A stretch of 64,000 bases of DNA from Okibacterium sp. HSC-33S16 (GTDB lineage: Bacteria > Actinomycetota > Actinomycetes > Actinomycetales > Microbacteriaceae), in NCBI RefSeq assembly GCF_024171565.1, contig NZ_JALJZZ010000002.1:434001-498000 (forward strand), written 5' to 3'. The notes under the pieces were generated by a model. The model was not told the DNA's origin. It made no database searches and worked only from the letters and a program-made list of their open reading frames with translations. Shown here piece by piece: positions 1 to 8,964 of the stretch (the first letter of the stretch is position 1; each line of letters starts with the position of its first letter). The position numbers and the translations under genes are program-made.

Positions 1-536
1 CCGCTAGCGAGTAGATTGTCGGCTCTCGAGAGGGACGTGAGAGCGCAATAGTGCACGGATGTCTGCGCAGCCAGCGTTCCCGTCAGTGCTATTTCCGGGG
101 CGCCCCATGCATAGGACGGCGTGTTCGCCGGAAGGGTGCAAACGCCTGCTGTTGGCGTCTTCCACACTTGAACCTTGAGCCTGCCAGCGAATGTTGAGGA
201 GGAAGGACCGGCTACCTTCGTCGTCGTCCTATAGTCGGCGGTGACAGTGCCGGTATTCGTGACTGTCGCGGTGTCTAAACGCGTCAACACCCCTGCAGAG
301 AACGCTGCACTTGAAGACGTTGCGTTTGACGTGGCGGTGACGGTGCCTGCGGTTGCAATCTGCAGCTGTGCTTCTGAAGTGTCAGACCATAGCGCGTATG
401 TCTGCCCCGTGTTCCCGGTTGCTCCAACTGCGAATATCGCAGCAATAGCGGCGGCCGCAACAAGGGGTCCTCGCACAAACCTGCGCCAAACACCGCGTCG
501 ACGCGCAGGCGTCGGTTCTGCGGGCAGGTTGGTCAT
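1..536 (-). CDS. Exported protein with SipW-type (alternate) signal peptide, C-terminus beyond window
   Basis: Open frame on the minus strand from ATG at 536 to the window edge, 178 codons visible with no stop. The N-terminus reads MTNLPAEPTPARRRGVWRR, then a hydrophobic stretch (about residues 20-42), then TYALWSDTSEAQ. A hydrophobic segment followed by an aromatic residue, W/F and S/T-D is the hallmark of SipW-dependent 'alternate signal-mediated exported proteins' of Gram-positive bacteria (TasA/CalY-like secretion). The remainder is Thr/Ser/Ala/Val-rich with two Cys near visible residues 144 and 165, as in small secreted beta-sandwich proteins. No strong Shine-Dalgarno precedes the ATG. 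It lies downstream of acs in the same direction with a 173-nt gap, so it probably has its own promoter. Function unknown; a sipW-type peptidase would be expected just beyond the window. Confidence 0.7.
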   Translation of the reverse strand, partial: MTNLPAEPTPARRRGVWRRFVRGPLVAAAAIAAIFAVGATGNTGQTYALWSDTSEAQLQIATAGTVTATSNATSSSAAFSAGVLTRLDTATVTNTGTVTADYRTTTKVAGPSSSTFAGRLKVQVWKTPTAGVCTLPANTPSYAWGAPEIALTGTLAAQTSVHYCALTSLSRADNLLAS

Positions 537-688
537 CGCGAGGTCGGTCTCAACTTTCAGAAAAGGAAACTCGCCTTCAGCTTAGTCATGACGTCTGGGT
601 AAAGACGCGAGCCGGCATACCCAGTTCGGGGCAGGCAGGCGGTCTCGCTTCGCGCGGCCGTCCAGCAAAAGGGACGTGTGCGCACACT

Positions 689-716
689 CGGCTAAGAAAG
701 GCTGGTGCTTTAGCCG
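689..716 (-). terminator. Weak hairpin overlapping the acs stop codon
   Basis: CGGCTAA (710-716 read on minus) pairs with TTAGCCG (689-695) across a 14-nt loop, and the stem includes the acs stop codon. There is no clear U-tract. It is a possible transcript end for acs and weak evidence on its own. Confidence 0.3.
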
Positions 717-2764
717 ATGAGACCGCGACCGGCCTTCACGATGTGCTCGATCCGAGCCGGCGCCGTCTCGTCCTGCAAGCTCGTCACGTCGCCGAGTGGG
801 CGGGAGTCCGAGATATCGCCCAACAGTCGCCGCATGATTTTGCCGGATCGCGTTTTCGGCAGATCGGGAACGAGAATGATGTCGCGTGGTTTGGCGATGG
901 GACCGATCTGCGCCCCGACGTGTGCGCGGAGTGTTGCGGTGAGTTCGTCGCGCAGACCGAGCCAGTAGGCGGGGTCGTCGGACTCAGGACCATGCGAACG
1001 CTCCGCAGGAATGACGTACGCCGCGATGGCTTGCCCGGTGATGGCATCCGTCACACCGACAACGCCTGCCTCGCCGACCGCCGGATGTGCGACGAGCGAC
1101 GACTCAATCTCGATCGTGGACAGGCGGTGACCCGACACGTTGATGACGTCGTCGACGCGACCGAGTACCCAAATGTCGCCGTCGTCGTCCCACTTGGCGC
1201 CGTCGCCGGAGAAGAAGTAGCCCTGCTTCCAGAACCTGGCCCAGTACGAGTCGCGGTAGCGTTCGGGGTTGCCCCAGACCGAGCGTGCGAGGCCGGGACC
1301 GGGGCGATCGACGACGAGGTACCCTCCTTCGCCAAACGGCACCGCGTTGCCGTCGTCATCGACAACGAGCGTCGAGAGTCCGGGCAGGGCTCGGTTAGCG
1401 GAGCCTGGTTTGAGTGTTGAGACGCCGGGCATCGGGGCCATCACCGAGGCGCCGGTCTCGGACTGCCACCAGGTGTCGACGATTGGTGCTTTGCCTTGAC
1501 CGATGTGGGTGTGGAACCAGACCCACGCTTCCGGGTTGATCGCCTCACCGACGGTGCCAAGCAGCCGCAACGACGAGAGGTCGTAGTCGGCGGGCACGCC
1601 ATCGGGGAACCAGGTCATCAGCGTGCGGATGAGCGTGGGCGCCGTGTAGTACGTCGTCACGCCGTAGCGCTCGATGATCTCGAAGTGCCGTGCCGTGTGT
1701 GGAGTGTTCGGAGTGCCCTCGTAGATCACCTGAGTGAGCCCGTTCGACAGCGGTCCGTAGATCTCGTAGGTGTGCGCGGTAACCCAGGCAAGGTCTGCGG
1801 TGCACCAGTGCACGTCGTCGGGCTTGGCGTCGAAGATTGCCCAATGGCTCCACGACGCCTGGGTCAGGTAGCCACCCGACGTGTGCACAAGCCCCTTGGG
1901 CTTACCGGTTGTCCCCGAGGTATAGATGATGAACAGCGGCGTCTCGGCATCGAACGCCTCAGCGTCGTGCACATCGGCTGCTTCGTCGACGGTCTCGTGC
2001 CACCAGACGTCGCGTCCGTCAGTCCACGCGATGTTCGGGGTCGCATCGCCCGTGCGCCGCACCACGAGCACGTGCTCGATGCTCGGAACGCCCTCGACAG
2101 CGGCGTCTGCATTGTCTTTCACAGCGACCGCCGACCCGCGGCGGAACTGCCCATCGGTCGTGATCAACAGCTTTGCCCGGGTGTCCTCAACCCGGAACCG
2201 CAACGCCTCAGCGCTGAACCCACCGAACACCAACGAGTGGATCGCGCCGATCCGAGCAACAGCCAGCGTTGCGATGATGGTCTCCGGAATCACCGGCAGG
2301 TAAATGACAACGCGGTCGCCTGTGCCGATGCCGAGCTCGGTCAGGGCGTTTGCGGCCTTCGACACTTCACGCTGCAGTTCGGCGTAACTGATCGCCCGCC
2401 GGTCACCCGGCTCACCCTCGAAGTACAGCGCGATCTTCTCGCCCTTGCCCGCCGCCACGTGCCGGTCAACACAGTTCACCGCGACGTTGAGTTTTCCGCC
2501 GGCGAACCACTCGGCCTTCGGCACGGTCAGTTCGCCGTCGGCCCCTTCGGTGACCGGCTCCCAGGTGTGGGTGGTGTGCCAGGGCTCTGCCCAGTCGAGC
2601 CGGGCGGCCGCTTCGGCCCAGAACGCGGTGGGGTCCGCGTCCGCTTTCTCCCAGTCCGCGGCCGAGAAGTTGGCCTGTGCCGCAAACCCCTCGGGCGCTG
2701 GGTAACGTCGTGTCTCCGCGAGCAGGTTCGAGATCGTGGGGGCGGATGCTTCTGGCGCGGTCAT
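710..2764 (-). CDS. acs: Acetyl-CoA synthetase (AMP-forming)
   Basis: 684 aa, slightly longer than the usual ~650. Activates acetate to acetyl-CoA with ATP via acetyl-AMP in the cytosol. The ACAS N-terminal domain (WEKADADPTAFWAEAAARL) is followed by the AMP-binding core with the P-loop-like motif YTSGTTGKPKGLVHTSGGY, the WWQSETG motif, the A8 hinge region (GRVDDVINVSGHRLSTIEIE) and the C-terminal catalytic Lys in PKTRSGKIMRRLL, the lysine usually controlled by acetylation. Start is the ATG at 2764, the first start in frame before the conserved N-terminus. It is transcribed alone, divergent from the epimerase-like gene. It could assimilate acetate or re-activate acetate released by catabolism. 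All signature motifs are intact. Confidence 0.96.
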   Translation of the reverse strand: MTAPEASAPTISNLLAETRRYPAPEGFAAQANFSAADWEKADADPTAFWAEAAARLDWAEPWHTTHTWEPVTEGADGELTVPKAEWFAGGKLNVAVNCVDRHVAAGKGEKIALYFEGEPGDRRAISYAELQREVSKAANALTELGIGTGDRVVIYLPVIPETIIATLAVARIGAIHSLVFGGFSAEALRFRVEDTRAKLLITTDGQFRRGSAVAVKDNADAAVEGVPSIEHVLVVRRTGDATPNIAWTDGRDVWWHETVDEAADVHDAEAFDAETPLFIIYTSGTTGKPKGLVHTSGGYLTQASWSHWAIFDAKPDDVHWCTADLAWVTAHTYEIYGPLSNGLTQVIYEGTPNTPHTARHFEIIERYGVTTYYTAPTLIRTLMTWFPDGVPADYDLSSLRLLGTVGEAINPEAWVWFHTHIGQGKAPIVDTWWQSETGASVMAPMPGVSTLKPGSANRALPGLSTLVVDDDGNAVPFGEGGYLVVDRPGPGLARSVWGNPERYRDSYWARFWKQGYFFSGDGAKWDDDGDIWVLGRVDDVINVSGHRLSTIEIESSLVAHPAVGEAGVVGVTDAITGQAIAAYVIPAERSHGPESDDPAYWLGLRDELTATLRAHVGAQIGPIAKPRDIILVPDLPKTRSGKIMRRLLGDISDSRPLGDVTSLQDETAPARIEHIVKAGRGLIG

Positions 2765-2912
2765 TCTTCGACGTTACGTTCGGCAGGTGGCGGCCTCGAA
2801 ATCGGGGTGCAACAGGAGGTAACCTGACCGCAAGTTGCTGACTATGCGGCAGTGGGGTGCGACACAACCCCTGCACTTTTTGCACCTCGCGGCGAGTGAT
2901 CCTGACAGACTG

Positions 2913-3902
2913 ATGGACATGTCTGCACAGAGTGTCCTCGTCCTTGGTGGAACCGGAATCATCAGCAGTGCCTCGGTGGCGCTCGCCGCCGAGCGCGGAT
3001 GGGAGGTGACCGTGGTTAACCGCGGCAGGTCCGAAAGCCGCCCGCTCGGCGCTGACATCGAAACGCTCGAGGCTGATGTCCGCGATCCTGAGTCACTCTC
3101 GGCAGCGATCGGAAACCGAAACTTCGACGTGGTCGCTGACTTCCTCAGCTTCACTCCCGACCAGCTGCACCTCGACGCTTTTCGCGACCGCACGGGCCAG
3201 TACATCTTCATCAGTTCCGCTTCGGCCTATCAGAAGCCGCCCGCATACTCCCCGGTCACCGAGTCGACACCGCTGCGCAACCCGTTCTGGGAGTACTCAC
3301 GCAACAAAATCGCCTGCGAAGACGTCCTCGTCGCCGAGTATCGGGCATCCGGTTATCCCATCACCATCGTTCGACCGTCACACACCTACGACCGCACCGC
3401 GCTGCCGACGTTGGGCGGTTGGACCGACATTGAGCGCATGCGTCGCGGGCTCCCCGTGGTCGTGCACGGCGACGGCACCACCCAGTGGACCATCACACAC
3501 ACTCGGGACTTCGCTGTCGGCTTCGTCGGGCTCTTCGGGCGCGACGCCGCGCTCGGCGACACGTTCCACATCACTGGCGACCAGGCACCCACCTGGGACG
3601 CGATTTACGCAGCACTCGGCCGCGCGGCCGGCGTCGAGCCCGTTCTCGTTCACGTTCCGAGCGACGCCATTGCGGCGGCAGCACCCGACTTGGGCCCCGG
3701 CCTTCTCGGAGACAAGGCCCACTCGATGGTGTTCGACAACAGCAAGCTCAAGGCACTCGTCCCTGACTTCCGACAGTCCACGTTCTTCGAGGACGGTGCA
3801 CGCGAGATTATCGAGTGGTACGACGCCGACGCGTCGCGCCGTGTCGTCGACTCGCAGTTCGACGAGTTGTCTGACAGCCTGTTCCAGCGTTTCGGGGCCT
3901 AA
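2913..3902 (+). CDS. NAD-dependent epimerase/dehydratase-like protein (extended SDR)
   Basis: 329 aa from ATG 2913 (an equally possible ATG lies at 2919); the open frame continues upstream to 2835 but that extension precedes the Rossmann fold. The N-terminus VLVLGGTGIISSASV is the nucleotide-binding Gly-rich motif of extended short-chain dehydrogenases. The middle has the ISSASAYQKP segment where the catalytic Ser/Tyr normally lie, and FWEYSRNK has a YxxxK-like arrangement. It resembles the NAD-dependent epimerase/reductase group related to chloroplast CSP41 and sugar-nucleotide epimerases. Substrate cannot be inferred. Divergent from acs with a short intergenic region; no obvious operon partner. 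Confidence 0.8.
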   Translation: MDMSAQSVLVLGGTGIISSASVALAAERGWEVTVVNRGRSESRPLGADIETLEADVRDPESLSAAIGNRNFDVVADFLSFTPDQLHLDAFRDRTGQYIFISSASAYQKPPAYSPVTESTPLRNPFWEYSRNKIACEDVLVAEYRASGYPITIVRPSHTYDRTALPTLGGWTDIERMRRGLPVVVHGDGTTQWTITHTRDFAVGFVGLFGRDAALGDTFHITGDQAPTWDAIYAALGRAAGVEPVLVHVPSDAIAAAAPDLGPGLLGDKAHSMVFDNSKLKALVPDFRQSTFFEDGAREIIEWYDADASRRVVDSQFDELSDSLFQRFGA

Positions 3903-3939
3903 CGCGTTCCTTGTGCGGGCCGAGCGACGGTCGGAGTGA

Positions 3940-4776
3940 CTACTTCCTGGCGGCCAAACGGTAACCGACACCTCGGACGGTCTCGATCCATCGTGGCTCG
4001 TCCAAACTGTCGCCGAGTTTGTGCCGGAGGTTGCTGAGGTGGCTTTCCAGCGAGCGCTTGTCTGTGTCCGTCACGTAATGCGACGACGACGCACTGTCAC
4101 CGCGCGCGAGCAGCGCGAGGTCACCTTTGTTCTGCACGCGGCGATTTCCTTCCAGGACCGCGGCCAGGAGGTCGAACTCCGTGCGGGTGAGGTGCAACTC
4201 GGTGTCGTCGAGCACGGCCAGGCGCATGTCCGTGCTCAGTCGTAGTCCGTTGTGCTCGACCCAGTCTTCGGTGCTGCTCGCTCGATACGAAGCGGTGGTG
4301 CCAGGCTCCGAGGCGGGAATCATCGAGAGCTCCGTTTGAGGGGTGTCGGTCGGCTGCGGCAGGGGCGTGCGAGGGCGCCGAAGCATCGCGGCAATTCGCG
4401 CTCGAAGCTCACGTGGCCGGAACGGTTTCGTAAGGTAGTCGTCCGCGCCGGCCTGAAGACCGGACAACGTATCGATTTCGCTGTCGCGCGCGGTAACCAT
4501 CATGAGGTAGGTATTGCTGAACTCCCGGATGCGTCTGGCGACTTCGAATCCGTCCATGCCCGACATGCTGAGGTCGAGCGTCGTGACAACCGGGTTGTGC
4601 TCATGAACGGCCTGAATTCCGTCGATGCCATTTCCGGCTCCGGCAACGTCGAATCCCGCCTGGGTTAATGTCACTTCGAGGAGGTGGCGAATATCGGCCT
4701 GATCCTCAATGACCACCGCAACTCGACGACCATCATCCAACGACCCCATCGTGACCTGCCCCCGCTCCAGATTCAT
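3940..4776 (-). CDS. OmpR/PhoB-family response regulator (orphan)
   Basis: 278 aa. N-terminal receiver domain (residues ~19-135) with acidic residues in VVIEDQADIR, the phospho-acceptor Asp68 in TLDLSMSGMDG, the switch Thr in MMVTARD and Lys in YLTKPFRPREL. A linker of about 35 residues leads to a C-terminal winged-helix DNA-binding domain (LTRTEFDLLAAVLEG ... ETVRGVGYRL). ATG 4776 gives the longest form; ATG 4749 is an alternative that still keeps the whole receiver. No histidine kinase is adjacent, so it is an orphan whose partner and targets are unknown. The long linker is slightly unusual for the family. Convergent with the epimerase gene. Confidence 0.9.
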   Translation of the reverse strand: MNLERGQVTMGSLDDGRRVAVVIEDQADIRHLLEVTLTQAGFDVAGAGNGIDGIQAVHEHNPVVTTLDLSMSGMDGFEVARRIREFSNTYLMMVTARDSEIDTLSGLQAGADDYLTKPFRPRELRARIAAMLRRPRTPLPQPTDTPQTELSMIPASEPGTTASYRASSTEDWVEHNGLRLSTDMRLAVLDDTELHLTRTEFDLLAAVLEGNRRVQNKGDLALLARGDSASSSHYVTDTDKRSLESHLSNLRHKLGDSLDEPRWIETVRGVGYRLAARK

Positions 4777-4911
4777 TTGACGTAGTCACACTATGTGATC
4801 AGTGCTCACAAAAAGGGCGGGCAGATCGCGAGGGGTATTTCTGTTAGCATTCGCCGTCCAGCCCGGGGTGCGAGGAGGGGCAATCGCGAGGTACGGCGGA
4901 GATATCACGAA

Positions 4912-4947
4912 AAGCGGCTCGCACAGCCGAGATTGTGCGAGCCGCTT
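4912..4947 (-). terminator. Rho-independent-type terminator of the LPXTG gene
   Basis: Perfect 14-bp stem (4912-4925 with 4934-4947, AAGCGGCTCGCACA arm) with an 8-nt loop, 10 nt beyond the stop codon of the LPXTG protein. On the minus strand it is followed by TTTTCG. Confidence 0.8.
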
Positions 4948-4957
4948 CTGTTACGGG

Positions 4958-5938
4958 TTACGCCCGGCGAAGCCGCCGAACGGCGACGAGCGCGCCGCCC
5001 ATCAGGAGAAGTCCGCCCGCCACAGCGAACATCCATGCGTTATTGGTTCCCGTGGAGGGAAGCACGTCTGCAACCGGACTGCTGTCGGTCGCGGAAGGTG
5101 TCGGCGGAGTCACCGCAACCGGGCATTCGACGGGGGTCGCCGCACGAACCGCGGTCGTCGTCGTGGACGCCGGAGCTTCCGGCGTCCAGACGTTGGATGA
5201 TGTGTCGAGGATCCAGTCGGTGCTGACTGTTGTCGTTGTTGTCGCGATGGACGTGCTCGAGCAGTCCTTCTCCTCGACAGGGATGCTTGTGACCACCGGA
5301 GCGGGCTTTGGTGGGACGACGACGGAAGGAGTGCAGCCGTCATCGACTCGGGTTAGTGTGCCAGCGAGGGTGGAGGTGAAGGTCAGTGTTTTCTCTCCAT
5401 TGGCGAAGGTGTGGCCGTCGTCAGCGGTCGCAATCACGGAGTATGTCCCGGGGCCCACTTCGGCGGTGGGCGTCGACCAGGTGGCGTTCGTCACCGCACC
5501 GAGAACGAGCCGGGCGGGCGCGTCGCAGGTCGGCGGACGCACACTGACTTCCGCCACCGCATCCGCAGGCACAGAGGCCGCTGGGCAGGGATCAGTGGTT
5601 CCGTCGAACGTTCTGTCATAGGTCGTGCCGACGGCATCCACGATGATCGAGTAGGTATGGCCGACGGTGGTGCTGTCGAATGCGTAGGTGTCTCGGAACG
5701 ATTCTCCGAACCGCTCTGCAGCCACTTCAATGTCATCAATGGAGACTGAAACGAGGTTGGGGTTGCTGTCTTCGGTGGTGGTCGAGTAGTTCTCGAAGTT
5801 GACCGAAATTCCTTCACAGCTGGCATCGACTTCGGGCGCATGCGCGCTTGCGGGGGCTGCGGTGGCGAGCAGCACCAAGGCGGCTCCTACGAGGACGCTC
5901 GCATTGAGTCCTGCGATTGCTCTTGTGTGGGCTTTCAC
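4958..5938 (-). CDS. LPXTG-anchored cell-surface protein
   Basis: 326 aa, starting at GTG 5938, placed by the AAAGGA Shine-Dalgarno at 5942-5947; the frame is open further upstream to 6040 but that part is not protein-like. Signal peptide VKAHTRAIAGLNASVLVGAA... ending near ASAHA. The mature part is rich in Thr, Val, Ser and Pro with repeated TTTTTV-type low-complexity stretches and several Cys, suggesting an extended stalk. The C-terminus is a full sortase signal: VLPSTGTNN, a hydrophobic helix and the positive tail RRLRRA. It is therefore predicted to be covalently attached to peptidoglycan by a sortase not present in this window. Ligand or function unknown. Confidence 0.85.
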   Translation of the reverse strand: MKAHTRAIAGLNASVLVGAALVLLATAAPASAHAPEVDASCEGISVNFENYSTTTEDSNPNLVSVSIDDIEVAAERFGESFRDTYAFDSTTVGHTYSIIVDAVGTTYDRTFDGTTDPCPAASVPADAVAEVSVRPPTCDAPARLVLGAVTNATWSTPTAEVGPGTYSVIATADDGHTFANGEKTLTFTSTLAGTLTRVDDGCTPSVVVPPKPAPVVTSIPVEEKDCSSTSIATTTTTVSTDWILDTSSNVWTPEAPASTTTTAVRAATPVECPVAVTPPTPSATDSSPVADVLPSTGTNNAWMFAVAGGLLLMGGALVAVRRLRRA

Positions 5939-6245
5939 AATGTCCTTTTCCGACGCGCACCCCGGGTGGCGGGATGCACGCCATGATTGAGGGTCAGGTG
6001 CGAGCGCAGAACCGCCGCATCGCAAACCCAGCCGCTTCATGCGACGGGTCTCGGGTGACCGGGCCGCACGGCAGAGAGGATCTTCCTCTCGCAGAATTCA
6101 CCCTCCGGCACCCCCCATAAGGGGACCCCGTGAAAGGGTCTGGAGAAGCTCAAGATTTGCTCGGTTTTGAGTCTGTGCCGCCATGCGGCTGGCTGGTTAT
6201 TGTCCGATGTCCGCGGGGAATCGAATTGCAGCCGACTCCCGGAAG
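5939..6245. other. Gene-free region between FUSC gene and LPXTG gene
   Basis: About 307 nt without a convincing gene. It holds the leader of the LPXTG gene (Shine-Dalgarno 5942-5947) and a perfect 7-bp hairpin GAGAGGA-TCT-TCCTCTC at 6074-6090. A C-run/G-run imperfect palindrome (CCCCATAAGGGG type) lies near 6113-6124. No consensus promoter stands out; these elements may be regulatory but nothing identifies them. Confidence 0.4.
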
Positions 6246-7328
6246 CTAGTGCGCGGTCACCTTCGGGTGCCGTACCCGGTGCGTCGCGAGAATGAGGACA
6301 GCGGCAACGGCGACGCCCACGATCGTCTCGAGGCCCCGGTCGACAACCAGCGGGAGAACGGGTCTCGGGCCGTTGAGGAGCCCCATCCCGACCGTGAGCG
6401 GCGTCAGGAACAAGAGGGCAGAGCTGTAGTTACGCAGAACAACGAGCTCGGTGCCTGCCTGCAGGGCGACGAGGATCAGGATGAGCATGAGGCCCTGCGG
6501 TTGCCATCCGAACAGGAGGATCGCGACGAGTAACCCGATGAGTGTGCCGAGTACGCGGTGACTTCCCCGGATGAGCTGGCCAGACGTGGTCGCACCGACG
6601 ACAGGAACAACAGCCGACACCATCGCCCAGTACGGGTGCTGCCAGCCGAGCGACAGCGCGATACCGCCCGCGATTCCGGCACCGAGGAAGCACATGGCGG
6701 CGTGCGTGACGATCAGCCGCCAGTCCCGAGGTGCCGGTCGCATCGCCGGGTAGGAGCCGGTGGCCTTGCCCGCAAGCCGTCGTCGAGCCCGAAGGCCCTG
6801 TTTACCGAGACCGGAGATCGCGGTCACGAGGAGGGTGAACGCCAGCGCGGACCCGGCGAGCATTGCGGCAACACCGACCCCGGGCCACGTGGTCGGCAGT
6901 GACGCCGACACACCGAGACCGAACACAAAGAACACTGACCCTGCCGGACGCCACGAGCGAGCATCAGCAACCACCGTGCCGAGCCCGGCCGCGATCGCGA
7001 TGCAGAGGACGACCAGCCACGGCGACGCCTCGGCGGCGGACAGCGCCGCGCCGGCGATGATGAGCGCCACTTGACAGAGCCCGAACTCGGTCTGCACGAC
7101 CATCCGTTGCAGCGGCGGTGCCATGCGGCCGTACACCGACGCCAAAGCGGCGAGCAACGCGTAGCCGGCGAGTTCGAGGTGATCGAGAGCAAAAAGCACG
7201 AGCAGCGGCGCAAGGATCGAAACCACAACGCGCAGCGCCACTTTGTGCGCACCGAGATGCGGACCAAACCGAACGAGCTCACGAGGGTCGAACAGAATCC
7301 CATCGGGGCGATATCGGTCAGCGTGCAT
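6246..7328 (-). CDS. FUSC-family membrane protein (aromatic acid exporter-like)
   Basis: 360 aa integral membrane protein with about ten hydrophobic segments in two clusters: residues ~28-150 and ~215-345. This is the arrangement of half-size fusaric acid resistance/aromatic acid exporter proteins. Conserved-looking features are VYGRMAPPLQRMVVQ after the first hairpin and the second-repeat start LIVTHAAMCFLGAGIAGGIA. ATG 7328 is preceded by GAAGGAA. These proteins usually export small aromatic or amphipathic acids; the substrate here is unknown. It stands downstream of the amino-acid permease with an 84-nt gap in the same direction, possibly co-transcribed. Confidence 0.8.
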   Translation of the reverse strand: MHADRYRPDGILFDPRELVRFGPHLGAHKVALRVVVSILAPLLVLFALDHLELAGYALLAALASVYGRMAPPLQRMVVQTEFGLCQVALIIAGAALSAAEASPWLVVLCIAIAAGLGTVVADARSWRPAGSVFFVFGLGVSASLPTTWPGVGVAAMLAGSALAFTLLVTAISGLGKQGLRARRRLAGKATGSYPAMRPAPRDWRLIVTHAAMCFLGAGIAGGIALSLGWQHPYWAMVSAVVPVVGATTSGQLIRGSHRVLGTLIGLLVAILLFGWQPQGLMLILILVALQAGTELVVLRNYSSALLFLTPLTVGMGLLNGPRPVLPLVVDRGLETIVGVAVAAVLILATHRVRHPKVTAH

Positions 7329-7412
7329 GTGTTCCTTCTCGTTGCGCCCTCACGGAGAGCTCCCTCCAGCCTACGCGCGTGAAAGAGCAGCACATTCGCG
7401 CCCGACGCTCGA

Positions 7413-8870
7413 CTAGCGCTGAGCTTTCGCCTCGACCGTCCGATGCCTGGGGCTGTCCGGATTCATCAGCGAATGACGCCGCCCGTACAAAAAGTAAATT
7501 GCGAGCCCGATCACGAGCCACACGCCGAAGCGAACCCAGGTTTCCCAGTGGAGCTGGATCATCAAAAAAGCGGATGCCACGACACCGAAAGCAGGAACCA
7601 CCGGCATGAGAGGCAGACGGAACGTTCGCGGAGCATCCGGTTTCGTGTATCGGAAGACGATCACCGACGTACACACCACAACGAAGGCGGCGAGGATTCC
7701 GATGTTGGTGAGGTCTGCTACTTCCTTGATCGGAAACACTCCGGCGAGGAATGCCGACGAAATTCCGGCGATCCAGGTAACGCGTTGCGGGGTGCCGCGC
7801 TTGTCGGTGTGCGAGAACCAGGCAGGCAAAAGTCCGTCGCGACTCATCGAGAACCACACCCGAGTGACACCGAGGAGGAAGGTCAGCATGACCGTGAGGA
7901 TGGACAGTACGGCGAACACGGCAATGATGGTGGCGATCACCGGAAGCCCGACGCTCTGGAACGCGGATGCGAAGCCGGCTGTTGGCGAGATGTCCTTGTA
8001 GTTCTGCATGCCGGTGAGCACGAGGGTTGCCGCGACGTAGAGCAGCATGGCGATGATGAGCGACAGGATGATGGCCTTGGGCATGTGCTTCTTGCCGTCG
8101 GTGGACTCCTCCGCTGCCGTGCTCATGGCGTCATAGCCGAAGACGGCGAAGAACACGGTTGCCGCTCCGGCGACGACGGGCCCGAATCCGCTTGGCATGA
8201 ACGGGTTGTAGTTGGCCGTGTCGATGTAGAAGATCCCGAGCCCGATGATGAAGAGGATCAAAAGTACTTTGATCGCGACGGCGACCAGCTCGAAGCGACC
8301 GAATGCCTGGGTGCCTCGGCTGAGGATCCAGGTCACGAGCAGGCAGACGGCGATGGCGGGCAGGTTGACCACCCCACCACGTCCTTCGTCAAAGGTTGAG
8401 GTGAGCGCGGCCGGCATGTCGAGGCCGATGCCGTTGAGGAACGCCTCGAAATACCCGGAGATCCCGATGGCAACAACCGCGACAATCGCGATGTACTCGA
8501 GCAACAGATCCCAGCCGATGAACCAGCCGATGATCTCGCCGAGGGCGACGTAGCCGTAGGTGTAGGCCGACCCTGCGCGCGGGACCATTCCGGCGAATTC
8601 GGCGTACGACAGGGCGGCGGCGGCCGAGGCAAGCCCCGCGATGAGGAAGGAAATGAGCACGGCAGGGCCGACGCCCGGTGAATCTTCGCTCCCGGCAGCC
8701 ACAAGCCCGGCCAGTGAGAAGATGCCGACTCCGATGATTCCGCCGACGCCGATGGCCGTGAGTTGCCAGAGACCCAAGCTCTTGGTCAGCCCGCTGTGTT
8801 TGTTCTCTTCCTCGATGTCTTCGATGGGCTTCCGCCGCAGAATCGACCGGTTGGAGTGTGTCGCAGTCAT
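7413..8870 (-). CDS. APC-superfamily amino acid permease (cationic amino acid transporter type)
   Basis: 485 aa with about twelve membrane helices. The N-terminal cytoplasmic segment ends in GLWQLTAIGVGGIIGVGIFSL, the Gly-rich first helix with the GxxIGxGIF signature of the amino acid-polyamine-organocation superfamily. TM3 region PRAGSAYTYGYVALGEIIGWFIGWDL and the FFAVFGYDAMSTAAEE motif of TM6 match the YfnA/CAT subgroup. Predicted to import amino acids by proton symport across the plasma membrane. The exact substrate is not deducible. Single gene, with the FUSC gene downstream. Confidence 0.9.
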   Translation of the reverse strand: MTATHSNRSILRRKPIEDIEEENKHSGLTKSLGLWQLTAIGVGGIIGVGIFSLAGLVAAGSEDSPGVGPAVLISFLIAGLASAAAALSYAEFAGMVPRAGSAYTYGYVALGEIIGWFIGWDLLLEYIAIVAVVAIGISGYFEAFLNGIGLDMPAALTSTFDEGRGGVVNLPAIAVCLLVTWILSRGTQAFGRFELVAVAIKVLLILFIIGLGIFYIDTANYNPFMPSGFGPVVAGAATVFFAVFGYDAMSTAAEESTDGKKHMPKAIILSLIIAMLLYVAATLVLTGMQNYKDISPTAGFASAFQSVGLPVIATIIAVFAVLSILTVMLTFLLGVTRVWFSMSRDGLLPAWFSHTDKRGTPQRVTWIAGISSAFLAGVFPIKEVADLTNIGILAAFVVVCTSVIVFRYTKPDAPRTFRLPLMPVVPAFGVVASAFLMIQLHWETWVRFGVWLVIGLAIYFLYGRRHSLMNPDSPRHRTVEAKAQR

Positions 8871-8964
8871 GAGGACCCCCTTGTCCGCCTTCGTTGCTCA
8901 GGCAGCGTCAGTATGGCAAGTGGGCCCACCCGCCGCAAGAACTCGACAGCGGGCAGATCAGGGG

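Noticed and set aside
1496-2827. 443-aa open frame on the plus strand opposite acs
   Set aside because: Antisense shadow of a gene with all acetyl-CoA synthetase motifs; Arg/Pro/Val-rich, no domain, no ribosome site.
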